Made by a program: the position numbers and the translations under genes. Positions 9,422 to 18,471 of a stretch of DNA of 64,000 bases are shown here, in pieces. Source of the DNA: Rhodovulum euryhalinum (GTDB lineage Bacteria > Pseudomonadota > Alphaproteobacteria > Rhodobacterales > Rhodobacteraceae); the NCBI RefSeq assembly GCF_004342445.1, contig NZ_SLWW01000011.1, positions 62,001 to 126,000 on the forward strand, read 5' to 3'. Position 1 is the first letter of the stretch. Each line of letters starts with the position of its first letter. The notes under the pieces are model-generated. The model was not told the DNA's origin, did not search any database, and saw only the letters and a program-made list of their open reading frames with translations.

Positions 9422-9708
9422 TGCGGCGCCTCCGTGCTGGCCCGCGCGCGCGGACGTCCTTCGGACAGCGCCGCCGTCAGCCGCAGCGCGATGGCCTCGC
9501 GCAGCGCGGCCACGTCGCCGGGGTCGGAGACCTCCAGATCGGTCAGGTCGATCCGGAACACGTCAGCCGTAGGCAGCGCCGAGACCGGAAGCCGCGCCAG
9601 CCGTCGGCCCAGTTCCTGCCCAAGCCCGTCGAGTGCCGCTTCGGCCACCGGGCGGGCCACCCCGCGCAGCCGGATCGAGAGGCTTTCCAGATGCAGCCGG
9701 TAGGTCAT
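9418..9708 (-). CDS. Small eCIS protein of unknown function (96 aa)
   Basis: A 96-residue protein, MTYRLHLESLSIRLRGVARP to the C-terminus STEAPQ. It is encoded between the ATPase (ATGA overlap at 9705-9708) and the tube adaptor (ATGA overlap at 9418-9421). I recognise no domain. It is rich in Leu, Ala and Arg and contains RIDLTDLEVSDPGDVAALRE followed by a probable helix. Small proteins at this spot are common in eCIS operons, but their role is not established. The longer open frame extending upstream on this strand is out of frame with the real ATPase and was discarded. Confidence 0.7.
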   Translation of the reverse strand: MTYRLHLESLSIRLRGVARPVAEAALDGLGQELGRRLARLPVSALPTADVFRIDLTDLEVSDPGDVAALREAIALRLTAALSEGRPRARASTEAPQ

Positions 9709-11735
9709 GCGCGCAACTCCTCGATCTCGTGCCAGTAGCGGCCGAAGGCGTCGGCGCCGGACTTGCGACTGAGCTTGTCCAGTTCGCGGCGGGTGGCGAT
9801 CAGGACGTCGGCCATTCTGACCGAAGGCGTCTCGCCCCGCGCCGCCGCCTGAAGCGCCGCGTTCATCGCGATCGAGCGGATGTGGCCGCCGGTGATCTGG
9901 AACTGCCGGGCGAGGAAGGCGGTATCGAGGTCCGAGGCGTCGATCGCGGCGGGAAAGACGCTCTGCCAGATCGCCAGACGTTCCTCCGCGCCCGGCACCG
10001 GGAACTCGATGACGTAGCGCAGCCGCCGGGTGAAGGCCTCGTCCAGGTCCTTGCGGCGGTTGGTGGCAAGCACCGAGACGCCGGTGAAGCTGTCCATGCG
10101 TTGCAGCAGGTACCCGGTCTCGACATTGGCGAAGCGGTCGTTGGCGTCCCTGACCTCGGTGCGCTTGCCGAACAGCGCGTCGGCCTCGTCGAAGAACAGG
10201 ATGCAGCGCACTTTCTCGGCGGCGTCGAAAACGCGGGCGAGGTTCTTTTCGGTCTCGCCGATATACTTGTTCACCACCTGGCTGAGGTCGATCCGGAAAA
10301 GCGGGAGGCCGGTTTCGCGCGCGATCACCTCGGCGCCCATGGTCTTGCCGGTGCCGGGCACGCCCGCGAACAGAAGCGGGATGCCTCCTTCGCCCAGCCT
10401 GCGCGCGCCGTCCCAGTCGTGGCGCAGTCGCGGCGCGCCCGCGATGGCGGCGATGGCCTCGTCGAACTGGCGGGCGATGGCCGGGGGCAGCACGATGTCG
10501 GCGCGGCCGTAGCGCGGGACAAGCGGTTCTGCGAGACCGTGGAAATCGACGCTGCACTCGGCGCGGGTGGCGGTGGCGAGTTCCTCTGCGTCAAGCCCGT
10601 TTCCCGCGAGGGCCAGGACCAGGCGCGCGGTCTCGCCTGTTTCCAGCCGGAAATCGCGGGCGATCCGCGCGGCGTGCCGCGCCAGGTGCGGAAAGGCGGT
10701 CGCAAGGCGGGCGGCTCGGACGGCCTCGGATTGCGGCGGTATCGGTACGACCGGCCCCAGCAGCGCGGGTGGCAGTGCGGCCGCGTGATCGCGCGCAGTC
10801 AGATGCAGGAAGAGCCGCAGCCCCAGACCCTCTGCCGCCCCTAGCGCCTGCGCAAGCGCCTGTGCCGCGTCCCGGGTGGCAAGCGGGGCCTCGGTCACGA
10901 GATCGCCCTCAAGCACCCAGGCCAGAAGGACATGCCCGGACAAGGCCGCGGGGTCCGTGAGCGCGGAGGCGAAAACGGTGCGCTCGGCGGCAAGGCAGGC
11001 CGCAAGGCCCGGTGCATCCGCGGCGGCGGGCCCGGTGAGCACCACGATCTCGAGGCCATCGGGCGCCTGTGCGAACCGACGGGCGATCGCCGCGGATGCG
11101 CCGGTGCCGCGCGGCAGGGGCCTGAGGCCAAGCGCCTCGGGCGCGGGATCGGCGGCCAGCAGCCGGGCAAGCGCCGGGGCGGCGGCCATCGGCGCCGCAA
11201 GCGTCGGCGCGTCGATCAGGCCGAACCGGCGCAGCGGTCGCGCGGGGTCGGCCGCTGCGAGGATGTCGAGCGGCTCGTCCCAAAGCCGCTGCGCAAGCGC
11301 CAGCGACGGTGCGCTGCGGCCCGCATCGCCTTCCAGTAGCGCCACAACCGGGCCGAGTGCCCCGTCGATCATCGGCAAAAGGGCCAGCGCCAGAACGAAG
11401 CATTCGGCAGGCTCCAGCCCGGCGCGGTCGGCGAGGCGCGCGAACCGGCCCCCGGAGGCGGGCGCGCGGCCCAGCCGGTCGGACAGGAACCGTGCCGCGA
11501 CATCGTGTGCGAAGAAGTCGGCGCGCGCCTCGCGGTGCCGCAACAGGTCAAGCGACATTTGCGCCGGATCGCGCTCGTCTTCGCCCGTGCGGCGGCTCCA
11601 TGCCACTTCGCGCCGCAGCCTCAGCACCGCCTGCCCGGCCCACCAGGCAAGCCCCGGATCGGCGATGCGCAGCTCGGGGGTCAGCCGCTCCGGACCGAAC
11701 GGGTCGTGAGACAGGGGGGCGGAGATGCGGCTCAT
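9705..11735 (-). CDS. eCIS AAA+ ATPase (Afp15/Pvc15-like)
   Basis: A 676-residue protein starting MSRISAPLSHDPFGPERLTP at ATG 11735 (ATGA overlap with the cap gene). The C-terminal half is a classic AAA+ domain. Walker A is GVPGTGKT (residues 458-465) and Walker B is ILFFDEADALFG with D516-E517. Sensor region NRRKDLDEAFTRRLRY carries the arginine finger. The N-terminal 400 residues are Ala/Leu rich and have no recognised motif. The family (Afp15, Pvc15) is a hallmark of eCIS; it is thought to help load cargo or assemble particles and is absent from ordinary phage tails. This gene is therefore one of the strongest arguments against a prophage remnant. Confidence 0.93.
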   Translation of the reverse strand: MSRISAPLSHDPFGPERLTPELRIADPGLAWWAGQAVLRLRREVAWSRRTGEDERDPAQMSLDLLRHREARADFFAHDVAARFLSDRLGRAPASGGRFARLADRAGLEPAECFVLALALLPMIDGALGPVVALLEGDAGRSAPSLALAQRLWDEPLDILAAADPARPLRRFGLIDAPTLAAPMAAAPALARLLAADPAPEALGLRPLPRGTGASAAIARRFAQAPDGLEIVVLTGPAAADAPGLAACLAAERTVFASALTDPAALSGHVLLAWVLEGDLVTEAPLATRDAAQALAQALGAAEGLGLRLFLHLTARDHAAALPPALLGPVVPIPPQSEAVRAARLATAFPHLARHAARIARDFRLETGETARLVLALAGNGLDAEELATATRAECSVDFHGLAEPLVPRYGRADIVLPPAIARQFDEAIAAIAGAPRLRHDWDGARRLGEGGIPLLFAGVPGTGKTMGAEVIARETGLPLFRIDLSQVVNKYIGETEKNLARVFDAAEKVRCILFFDEADALFGKRTEVRDANDRFANVETGYLLQRMDSFTGVSVLATNRRKDLDEAFTRRLRYVIEFPVPGAEERLAIWQSVFPAAIDASDLDTAFLARQFQITGGHIRSIAMNAALQAAARGETPSVRMADVLIATRRELDKLSRKSGADAFGRYWHEIEELRA

Positions 11736-12865
11736 GTCCAGTTCACCTCCGGTGCATCCGCGGCCTGCTCGCCATTCACGCGGATCAGGATGCGGTAGGG
11801 ACCGGGTGGCAGCGCATCGACCTGGGGCACCGTGACGCTCAGTGCGGTCTGGGCAAGGCTGCCCGCCACCTCCACCAGAAGGCGCAGGTCGCCCGACCCG
11901 TAGAAGCCTGCGAAGATGCTGTCGCCGGGGCCGCCGAGGCGGCTGCCGTTCACGGTCAGGCTGCCGAAAAGCGTGCCGCCCGCGCCGGGGCTGAGCGCCC
12001 CCGCGGCCGCCCCGGTCACCACGGGGCGCAGGCGGCCCAGCACGGCGTTGGACGTTTGCCGCCGCCCGCCGGGCAGGAGGCGCACCAGCGTCACCGCGTG
12101 GCTGCCCGACGACAGCGTCGCCGGCACCGCGACACGAACGGCACGGTTCGTCACGTCCGCCGGGGGCACGGCAACGCAGGTCTCGCCGAAGCAGACCTCC
12201 ACCTGGTCCGCCCGCAGATCGCCGCCCTCCAGCATGACGGTGGCGCCCGCCTCGAAGCTTTCGGGCACGATCCGGTCCAGCCGCGGCCCCATCGACGGCA
12301 GCACCAGCACGCCGGGCGTTGCGGGCGGGCCGACAGTCCGGATCAGCGGCGCGCCGCCCGTGCCCGAGACGGTCGTCAGCATGACCGGTCGCACCTCGAA
12401 CGCCGCCGACAGGCGATAATGCTCGTCGGTGCCCTGCATGACCGAGGACAGCAACTCCACCTCGGACTGGTCGAAGCTGATCTTGATCGGCTCGGGATTG
12501 TCCAGCAGCGCAAGTTCCGAGGGGCGCTGCATTTCGATGGCCCTGAGCGCCAGCATCCCCTGGCCCAGAAGGTCGAGCGCATCCGAACTGTCGCTGTCGC
12601 GATTGGTGTCGACGGCTGTCATCAGGAACTTCAGGCACAGCCAGATCGGCACGTCCTGGCCCCGGTCGAGCGGCGTGTTGCGCATGTGCGCGTCGTGGCG
12701 GAAGGCGTAGAGGAAGAGGTTGAGCTTGGGGCCGGCATCGCCGAACAGCGCCGACTGTTCGGGGCGGCCGACATCGACGGTCGTGGCGTCGGTGCGTGCG
12801 GCAAGCTGGATGGCAAGCCGGCGCGTCACTTCCCCGATGGCGTTGCGGGTGGCGGTCAGAGGCAT
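11732..12865 (-). CDS. Pvc16-type tail cap (DUF4255) with IPT-like domains
   Basis: A 377-residue protein. Residues 1 to about 170 form the DUF4255/Pvc16 N-terminal domain, with PKLNLFLYAFRHDAHMRNTP and PIKISFDQSEVELLSSVM. This is the cap that terminates the tube and sheath at the end away from the baseplate. Residues about 190-270 look like an IPT/TIG immunoglobulin-like domain (GPRLDRIVPESFEAGATVML, then LEGGDLRADQVEVCFGE). A second, less certain beta domain follows. Many Pvc16 proteins are close to 300 residues, so the tail is an extension. The gene lies 3 bases after the proline-rich gene. Export is not indicated. Confidence 0.87.
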   Translation of the reverse strand: MPLTATRNAIGEVTRRLAIQLAARTDATTVDVGRPEQSALFGDAGPKLNLFLYAFRHDAHMRNTPLDRGQDVPIWLCLKFLMTAVDTNRDSDSSDALDLLGQGMLALRAIEMQRPSELALLDNPEPIKISFDQSEVELLSSVMQGTDEHYRLSAAFEVRPVMLTTVSGTGGAPLIRTVGPPATPGVLVLPSMGPRLDRIVPESFEAGATVMLEGGDLRADQVEVCFGETCVAVPPADVTNRAVRVAVPATLSSGSHAVTLVRLLPGGRRQTSNAVLGRLRPVVTGAAAGALSPGAGGTLFGSLTVNGSRLGGPGDSIFAGFYGSGDLRLLVEVAGSLAQTALSVTVPQVDALPPGPYRILIRVNGEQAADAPEVNWT

Positions 12866-12868
12866 CGC

Positions 12869-13801
12869 TCACGGCCTCCGCAGGTAGTTGCGCGCAAAGC
12901 CGCGGGTGCCGCTCCAGACCCCGGTCACGGCAGGTTTTGCCTGTGCCGTCCGGGGCCTTGGCGCCGCAGGGGGCGGCGGCGCAGGCGGTTCCATCGTCAG
13001 GATCACCGCGCCGATGGTGACCTCGACATCCGGACGAGGCCGCGGACCGGCAGGGGGTGACGCCGCGGGCATCGGGACGACTGGTTGCGAATACGGCGCG
13101 GGCCGCAGCGCGACGCCGTCGGGCATGTTCGGTGCCGTTGCGCGCTGCTCTGCGGTGGCAGGGGCGGCGGGCCGCGCCGTGGGCAAGGGGGGCTCCGCAG
13201 CCGGAGGCCTCGGCAGGGGGTCGGATCGCGTCGGCAGGGGCGCGGCCTGTTCGTCATCGTCCGCGCCTTTCGGGGGATTGGCGGTATTCCGGTTTGAAGG
13301 CTGTGCGGGATGGACGATGGTCCTGGCTGGCTCCGGGGCGATCGGCGGTTCTACCTCCGCCGCCGGTGACAAGGACGGGGGAGGAGCTGGCCCGACCGTG
13401 GCCGGGGGGTGCCGAGGGGGCGACTGGTCCGGCGGAGGGGGCTCCGGCCGGACGGGCGCCGTGAGGTCGAGATCGCGTCCCGGGGCCTCGGCGAACGAGG
13501 GCCGGGTTTCCGTTGCCGTGCCATCTGATCGCGGTCCGGACTGCGGGGATGCGCCGGGGCTTGGCGGGCCGGTCGCAGGTGCCACCGGCGGTGAAACGGT
13601 CGCCGATGTGGCCTGTGCCGGAACGGACGGCGCCGGGACGTCCGGTGCGGTGGATGCGCCGCCTGCCGCCTCGGTCGCGACGCCTGGCCCCGGGAGTGCC
13701 GCCGCGCCGGATGGCCTTGGCGGCGCGTACAGGGCGATGCCCCGCTTCGGCGGCGGTGGCGCCGGGCGGGCAAGGCTGACGAGGCGGCGGAAATAGCTCA
13801 T
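12869..13801 (-). CDS. Proline/alanine-rich, probably disordered eCIS-operon protein
   Basis: A 310-residue protein starting MSYFRRLVSLARPAPPPPKR at ATG 13801, chosen because it forms ATGA with the preceding stop; an in-frame ATG three codons upstream is less likely. From residue 12 almost to the end it is Pro, Ala, Gly, Ser and Thr rich, with no predicted core (for example PPPPKRGIALYAPPRPSGAA). Only the first 12 residues and a short C-terminal stretch, VEVTIGAVILTMEPP, look structured. I do not recognise it. The strict overlap with the gp26-like gene and 3-base gap to the cap gene indicate that it belongs to the particle, perhaps as a flexible linker or cargo adaptor; that is a guess. Confidence 0.6.
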   Translation of the reverse strand: MSYFRRLVSLARPAPPPPKRGIALYAPPRPSGAAALPGPGVATEAAGGASTAPDVPAPSVPAQATSATVSPPVAPATGPPSPGASPQSGPRSDGTATETRPSFAEAPGRDLDLTAPVRPEPPPPDQSPPRHPPATVGPAPPPSLSPAAEVEPPIAPEPARTIVHPAQPSNRNTANPPKGADDDEQAAPLPTRSDPLPRPPAAEPPLPTARPAAPATAEQRATAPNMPDGVALRPAPYSQPVVPMPAASPPAGPRPRPDVEVTIGAVILTMEPPAPPPPAAPRPRTAQAKPAVTGVWSGTRGFARNYLRRP

Positions 13802-14553
13802 GCCGCCCATGCCTCCCGTATTCGCGCGATGTAATGCCGGCGCCGCCCCGCCGGCAGCGCCATGATGTCGGGTTCGGTCCAGTTGTAGGCCAAGGCAAGA
13901 ACGTGGATTTCATCCATCAGCCGCCCCGCCTCGCGCGCCAGTTCGGTGACAAGAAAGGTCTCCAGAACCAGCGGCTCGGCGATGTCGCCACCGCACCCGG
14001 GACAGGCACCGCTGAGCTCCAGATCGCCAAGCGGGTCGGCCTCTGCCAGCGCGGCCTCGGCCTCGGCCTCCCAGCCGCCCCGTTTGGGAGGGGGACCCTC
14101 GAAAAGGATGTGCGCCAGCCGCTCGGGCGCCGAGTCCCCGAGGTCCGCAAGGTCCACGGGGCACGGCAGCCGCAGCCGCCCCGCCTCGAACGGAACCGCC
14201 TTGACGCGCCAGTCTTGCCGGAACGCGGTCAGGTCGATCTCCAGGTCCAGCCTCTCGTCGCAGGCCGGATTGCTGCATTGCGTCGTGATCGAGCGGACCG
14301 GGCCGTTGGTGGCCACCGCCACGGCCAGCAGCCCCTGCCGCCGCTTCGCCAGGGTCCAGGCCGCGATCTCGGCCCCGGCGATGCCTTCGCCCTGGGGCGT
14401 GGACAGGCACAGTTGCAGGATCGCCCCGATGACGCTGCCCGTCGGCCGTTCGAAATCGACCATCAGATCCGCCATGCCCGTGCCGAACGGACGGGCGACG
14501 AGGCCTTCGGCCTCGGTTCTCTCGCCTGCCGGTGGCCACAGCACGAAGGTCAT
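13798..14553 (-). CDS. T4 gp26-like baseplate protein with Cys pairs
   Basis: A 251-residue protein starting MTFVLWPPAGERTEAEGLVA at ATG 14553, behind GGAAGG. The longer open frame has no ribosome site. It carries two cysteine pairs, CSNPAC near residue 85 and CPGCGG near residue 195, which suggest a small metal-binding fold. The C-terminal segment LMDEIHVLALAYNWTEPDIM followed by LPAGRRRHYI matches the T4 gp26-like baseplate proteins of eCIS clusters, where WxEPdIL-type ends are usual. Position right after the tube gene fits. Function in the baseplate is inferred from the family. Confidence 0.75.
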   Translation of the reverse strand: MTFVLWPPAGERTEAEGLVARPFGTGMADLMVDFERPTGSVIGAILQLCLSTPQGEGIAGAEIAAWTLAKRRQGLLAVAVATNGPVRSITTQCSNPACDERLDLEIDLTAFRQDWRVKAVPFEAGRLRLPCPVDLADLGDSAPERLAHILFEGPPPKRGGWEAEAEAALAEADPLGDLELSGACPGCGGDIAEPLVLETFLVTELAREAGRLMDEIHVLALAYNWTEPDIMALPAGRRRHYIARIREAWAA

Positions 14554-14560
14554 GGCCCGC

Positions 14561-15064
14561 TCACCCTTCCGTCGGTTCGGTGACCGACTCGTCACGTTCC
14601 CAACGCTCCACTTCCAGCGTGAGGGATTCCACCGCCACAGCGTTCTGCCCCGCGTCGAGATCGGGAAGGGCGGTATAGGACGAGGGCCAGCAGCGGAACA
14701 GGCGGTAGCTGATCGCCACCTGGCCTTGCAGGTTCAGCAGGTTCACGATCAGGTCGCGCTTGTATTCCCGAAGCTCGGCGTTGGACGACCCGTCATGGGG
14801 GTGCACCCGGGCGGCCCAGCGTTCGAATTCGGGGTCGTGCGTGATCCCGCGCTCCAGCGTCACCGCCTCGTACTTGGTGCGGCCGGGCGACTTGAAATCG
14901 TAGGTGTTCCCGCCGCCCGAACGATAGTTCACGACTTCAGTGGTCCGCTTCAGCGCGCCCATCTTCGAGACGCCCATCACCATGCGGCCGTCCAGCATGA
15001 CCTGGAAGCGGAAGTTCTTGTACGGGTCGAAACGGTGAACGTTTACGGTGAATCCCTGTGGCAT
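14561..15064 (-). CDS. Phage tail tube protein (gp19-like; Afp1/Pvc1)
   Basis: A 167-residue tube protein beginning MPQGFTVNVHRFDPYKNFRF. The family's pattern FRFQVMLDGRMVMGVSKMGA is followed by KRTTEVVNYRSGGGNTYDFK and then LERGITHDPEFERWA. This is the normal arrangement in Afp1/Pvc1 and T4 gp19. The product polymerises into the inner tube that is driven into the target and may hold cargo in its lumen. The gene is 22 bases after the sheath gene and is preceded by an AGGAG-type site. One tube gene only is present here, against two or more in Afp and PVC. Confidence 0.93.
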   Translation of the reverse strand: MPQGFTVNVHRFDPYKNFRFQVMLDGRMVMGVSKMGALKRTTEVVNYRSGGGNTYDFKSPGRTKYEAVTLERGITHDPEFERWAARVHPHDGSSNAELREYKRDLIVNLLNLQGQVAISYRLFRCWPSSYTALPDLDAGQNAVAVESLTLEVERWERDESVTEPTEG

Positions 15065-15086
15065 GTCAGACTCCTTGGCAGCGGGA

Positions 15087-17000
15087 TCAGGTCTCGACCT
15101 GGCCGACGATCTGGCGGAACCGGATCACGACGAACTCGGCGGGCTTCAGCGGCGCAAAGCCGACCTCGATGTTGACGATGCCCTGATCGATATCGTTCTG
15201 GGTCGTGGTCTCGCGGTCGCACTTGACGTAATACGCCTCGCGCGGGGTGGCCCCCTGGAACGCCCCCTGCTGGAAGAGCCCGTTCATGAAGGCGCCGATA
15301 TTCATGCGGATATTGGCCCAGGTCGGCTCGTCGTTGGGCTCGAACACGACCCACTGGGTACCGCGGAACAGACTTTCCTCCAGCATGAGCGCCAGCCTGC
15401 GGACCGGGATGTAGGCCCATTCCGAGGCGAGCGCGTCGGCGCCGACCATGGTGCGCGAGCCCCAGGCGATGGTGCCGTAGACCGGGAAGGTGCGCAGCGC
15501 GTTCACGCCGAGCGGGTTCAGCACGCCGTTCTGGCCGTCATTGACCTGCGCGTCGAGCTGGCTCACGCCGTCGAGGTTGGTCTCGATCCCGGCGGGGGCC
15601 TTCCAGACGCCGCGGGCCGTGTCCGTGCGCGCCCAGACGCCCGCCATGGTGCCGCTCGCGCCGACGTCGCGCAGGCGGAAGTCGTCGGTCGGGTCGGGGA
15701 TCTGGACGCGGGGATAGAAGATCGCCGAGTTCGCCGATCGCAGCCCGGCCGCTTCGAGATCGGCAATCAGGTCGGTCATCTCGGTCAGCGTGTTGGTGCC
15801 GGACGGGATGTCCAGGACGCACATGGCCCGCCGCTGTTCGCAGTAGTTGATGGCGTTGGCATAGACGGCGTTGCGGTTGGTCTCGGTCAGGTCTGCCGCG
15901 GCGGGCAGGCACAGGATGTTGAACAGGTCGACATTGTCGAGGGCGAACATTCCAGTGGGCGGTTCCAGCGCGTTGGAACCGATGATCTCGGTGGGGCCGG
16001 GCAGGGCGCCATCGGCCCCAGCCTCGAGTTCGTATTGCTGGGCGCTGACAGTCTCGTTGCCCGCATTGAAGTCGAGCGCGGCCGCGGTGCTGGTGCCCGC
16101 GACGGTGATCGTCTCGTCGGGATCGTAGCCGGTGCCGCTGCGTCCGGTCAGAAGCCGCAGCCGGGTATTCTCAAGTGTCACGCGGGCGCCGGCGAAGGTC
16201 GGGTTGCCGGGATCGGCGGCGCGGATCGCCGCCTCGACGCGGCCGCGCAACTGGCTGAGCGTGGTCACGTCGCCCGCATCCCATGTCAGCGTGGCCGTCG
16301 CCGTCGCCGCGCCGACCACGAGATCCAGGGTCTGGTCGCCGCCAAGCCCGTTGAGCGCCGCCTGGCTGAGACTGAGCGGACCGCTGACGGTGCCATTCGC
16401 GGCCGGGCGCACCGTCCCGTCGGGGCTGCCGATGACCGCCACCTGCACAAGCTGCGACTCGTCGTTGACGATGGTCTCGACGAAGCGCGCGCTTGCCGCG
16501 TCCATCGAGAGGTTCAGGAAGGTCTCGGACAGAAGCCCCCGCGCGTTGCCCGCGGTCGAGGCAAAGCGGATCACGCGCATGTTGAAGCGCAGGTCGGTGG
16601 CGTTCGCGTCCACCACGTTGTGGTCGATCTCGACCCGCAGCGTGTCGCCCCAGACGCCCGGGTTCGCCGCGGTCACGGTAAGGATGTCGGTCGGCGTCGC
16701 GTCGGCGATGTCAATGGTCGAAGCCGCGAAGGCCCCCGAGGCAACGCGAACCACCCAGGCTTCGGGGCCGCCATTCAGGAAGAACTGCGGGATGGCAAAG
16801 CTTGCCTCGGACCGCGTGTCGTAGCCGCCGAAGACCCGCTGGAAATCGCCGGTGCCGAAGATGCGCACGGGCGTGTTCATCGGCCCTTCGCGGAAGAAGT
16901 CGACGAACGCGCCGACGCTGGTGGCGACTGACCGGATCACGCGCCGCCCGCTGGGAATTTCCTCGATGTAGACGCCCGGTGCGCCAAGTCTCTGTGGCAT
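15087..17000 (-). CDS. Contractile tail sheath protein (Afp2-4 type)
   Basis: A 637-residue sheath protein starting MPQRLGAPGVYIEEIPSGRR at ATG 17000, preceded by GGAGG 8 bases upstream; the upstream open extension was rejected. The N-terminal GVYIEEIPSG motif and the C-terminal segment EWAYIPVRRLALMLEESLF, then RGTQWVVFEPNDEPTW and FAPLKPAEFVVIRFRQ, are diagnostic of contractile sheaths. The middle third carries variable surface domains. It is the first gene of the operon and the only sheath gene in view, whereas Serratia Afp has three. No clear promoter was identified in the 250 bases upstream. Confidence 0.95.
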   Translation of the reverse strand: MPQRLGAPGVYIEEIPSGRRVIRSVATSVGAFVDFFREGPMNTPVRIFGTGDFQRVFGGYDTRSEASFAIPQFFLNGGPEAWVVRVASGAFAASTIDIADATPTDILTVTAANPGVWGDTLRVEIDHNVVDANATDLRFNMRVIRFASTAGNARGLLSETFLNLSMDAASARFVETIVNDESQLVQVAVIGSPDGTVRPAANGTVSGPLSLSQAALNGLGGDQTLDLVVGAATATATLTWDAGDVTTLSQLRGRVEAAIRAADPGNPTFAGARVTLENTRLRLLTGRSGTGYDPDETITVAGTSTAAALDFNAGNETVSAQQYELEAGADGALPGPTEIIGSNALEPPTGMFALDNVDLFNILCLPAAADLTETNRNAVYANAINYCEQRRAMCVLDIPSGTNTLTEMTDLIADLEAAGLRSANSAIFYPRVQIPDPTDDFRLRDVGASGTMAGVWARTDTARGVWKAPAGIETNLDGVSQLDAQVNDGQNGVLNPLGVNALRTFPVYGTIAWGSRTMVGADALASEWAYIPVRRLALMLEESLFRGTQWVVFEPNDEPTWANIRMNIGAFMNGLFQQGAFQGATPREAYYVKCDRETTTQNDIDQGIVNIEVGFAPLKPAEFVVIRFRQIVGQVET

Positions 17001-17250
17001 CTCTCTCACCTCCGTGGCCGATGTTCCGGGGGCCACCGGCGAGACGTCCGCACTGTGCCCGCGCAGGCTGCAGCAAGCCGCGTGCCAGGGTTCGGTGCGG
17101 AGATGCCGTTGAATATTCGTGAAAAACTGGGATCGAGTCGGTCGGTCTGGGACCATTTTGACCCGGTTCGGGTTCCCGGCGTCCCGGCTTGGCGCAGGCC
17201 GGCCGGACACCCGATCGGATGCGCGGCTGACCCCAGGCCAGCGGCGCGGA

Positions 17251-18471
17251 TCAGAAGAAGGCCTGCACTCCGGTCTGGGCCCGGCCAAGGATCAGCGCAT
17301 GCACGTCATGCGTGCCCTCGTAGGTGTTCACCGTCTCGAGGTTCTGCGCGTGGCGCATCACCGCATAGCCGATCTGGATGCCGTTGCCGCCATGCATGTC
17401 GCGGGCCATCCGCGCGATGTCCAGCGCCTTGCCGCAGTTGTTGCGCTTGATCAGGCTGATCATCTCGGGCGCGGCCCGGCCCTCGTCCATCAGACGCCCG
17501 ACGCGCAGTGCGGCCTGAAGCCCCAGCGCGATCTCGGTCTGCATGTCGGCCAGCTTCTTCTGGTAAAGCTGCGTGCCGGCCAGCGGGCGGCCGAACTGCT
17601 TGCGGTCAAGCCCGTAGCCGCGCGCCCTGAGCCAGCAATCCTCGGCCGCACCCAGCACCCCCCAGGCGATTCCATAGCGGGCGCGGTTCAGACAGCCGAA
17701 CGGCCCCTTCAGCCCCTCGACATCGGGCAACAGCGCCTCGTCGCTGACCTCGACGCCATCCATGACGATTTCGCCCGTGACCGAAGCGCGCAAGGACAGC
17801 TTGCCGTCGATCTTGGGGGCCGAGAGGCCCTTTTGCCCCTTGTCCAGCACGAAGCCGCGGATCGCACCGCCGTGGGCGTCGGATTTGGCCCAGACCACGA
17901 AGACGTCTGCGACGGGGCTGTTGGAAATCCACATCTTCGACCCGCGAAGGCGATAGCCGCCGTCGATCCGCTCGGCCCGTGTCTTCATCGCGCCCGGGTC
18001 GGACCCCGCCTCGGGTTCGGTAAGGCCAAAGCAGCCGATCCACTCGCCCGAGGCGAGTTTCGGCAGATATTTGCGCCGCTGCGCCTCGGAGCCATAGGCG
18101 TAGATCGGGTACATCACCAGCGACGATTGCACCGACATCATCGAGCGATAGCCCGAATCCACCCGCTCGATCTCGCGCGCGATCAGGCCATAGCTGACAT
18201 AGCCCGCGCCGATCCCGCCGTAGTCCTCGGGGACGGTGACGCCCAACAGGCCAAGCGACCCCATTTCGGCAAAGATCGCCGGGTCGGTCCGTTCCTGTGT
18301 ATAGGCATCGACGATGCGGGGGGCCAGCCGGTCCGCGGCGAAGGCCCGGGCGGTGTCGCGGATCATCCGCTCGTCCTCGTCCAGTTGCGCATCGACCAGC
18401 AGCGGGTCGTCCCAGCAGAACGATGCCATCTGCGGCGCGTCCTTGGGCTTGAGCGGCGATTTGTCCAGCAT
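17251..18471 (-). CDS. gcdH: Glutaryl-CoA dehydrogenase (decarboxylating)
   Basis: A 406-residue acyl-CoA dehydrogenase that fits glutaryl-CoA to crotonyl-CoA + CO2, the last committed step of anaerobic benzoate breakdown. [14 protein letters not shown] holds the Arg (R109) that binds the substrate carboxylate in known GCDHs. [16 protein letters not shown] holds the catalytic Glu (E385). Length and both motifs match the family, which separates it from other acyl-CoA dehydrogenases. Start ATG 18471 follows AGGAAGG; the longer frame upstream is not supported. It is divergent from a LysR gene and 1.3 kb from the ferredoxin and ligase genes of the same pathway. The product is cytoplasmic and FAD dependent, and passes electrons to an ETF. 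Confidence 0.95.
   Translation of the reverse strand: MLDKSPLKPKDAPQMASFCWDDPLLVDAQLDEDERMIRDTARAFAADRLAPRIVDAYTQERTDPAIFAEMGSLGLLGVTVPEDYGGIGAGYVSYGLIAREIERVDSGYRSMMSVQSSLVMYPIYAYGSEAQRRKYLPKLASGEWIGCFGLTEPEAGSDPGAMKTRAERIDGGYRLRGSKMWISNSPVADVFVVWAKSDAHGGAIRGFVLDKGQKGLSAPKIDGKLSLRASVTGEIVMDGVEVSDEALLPDVEGLKGPFGCLNRARYGIAWGVLGAAEDCWLRARGYGLDRKQFGRPLAGTQLYQKKLADMQTEIALGLQAALRVGRLMDEGRAAPEMISLIKRNNCGKALDIARMARDMHGGNGIQIGYAVMRHAQNLETVNTYEGTHDVHALILGRAQTGVQAFF

Noticed and set aside
1-17000. Prophage remnant
   Set aside because: No terminase, portal, capsid, lysis or integrase genes are visible. The AAA+ ATPase and Pvc16 cap are eCIS hallmarks. Sequence beyond position 1 could still change this.
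1-17000. Type VI secretion system
   Set aside because: gp25 and spike-like proteins are shared with T6SS, but TssJ/L/M membrane complex, ClpV and the two-gene TssB/TssC sheath are absent.
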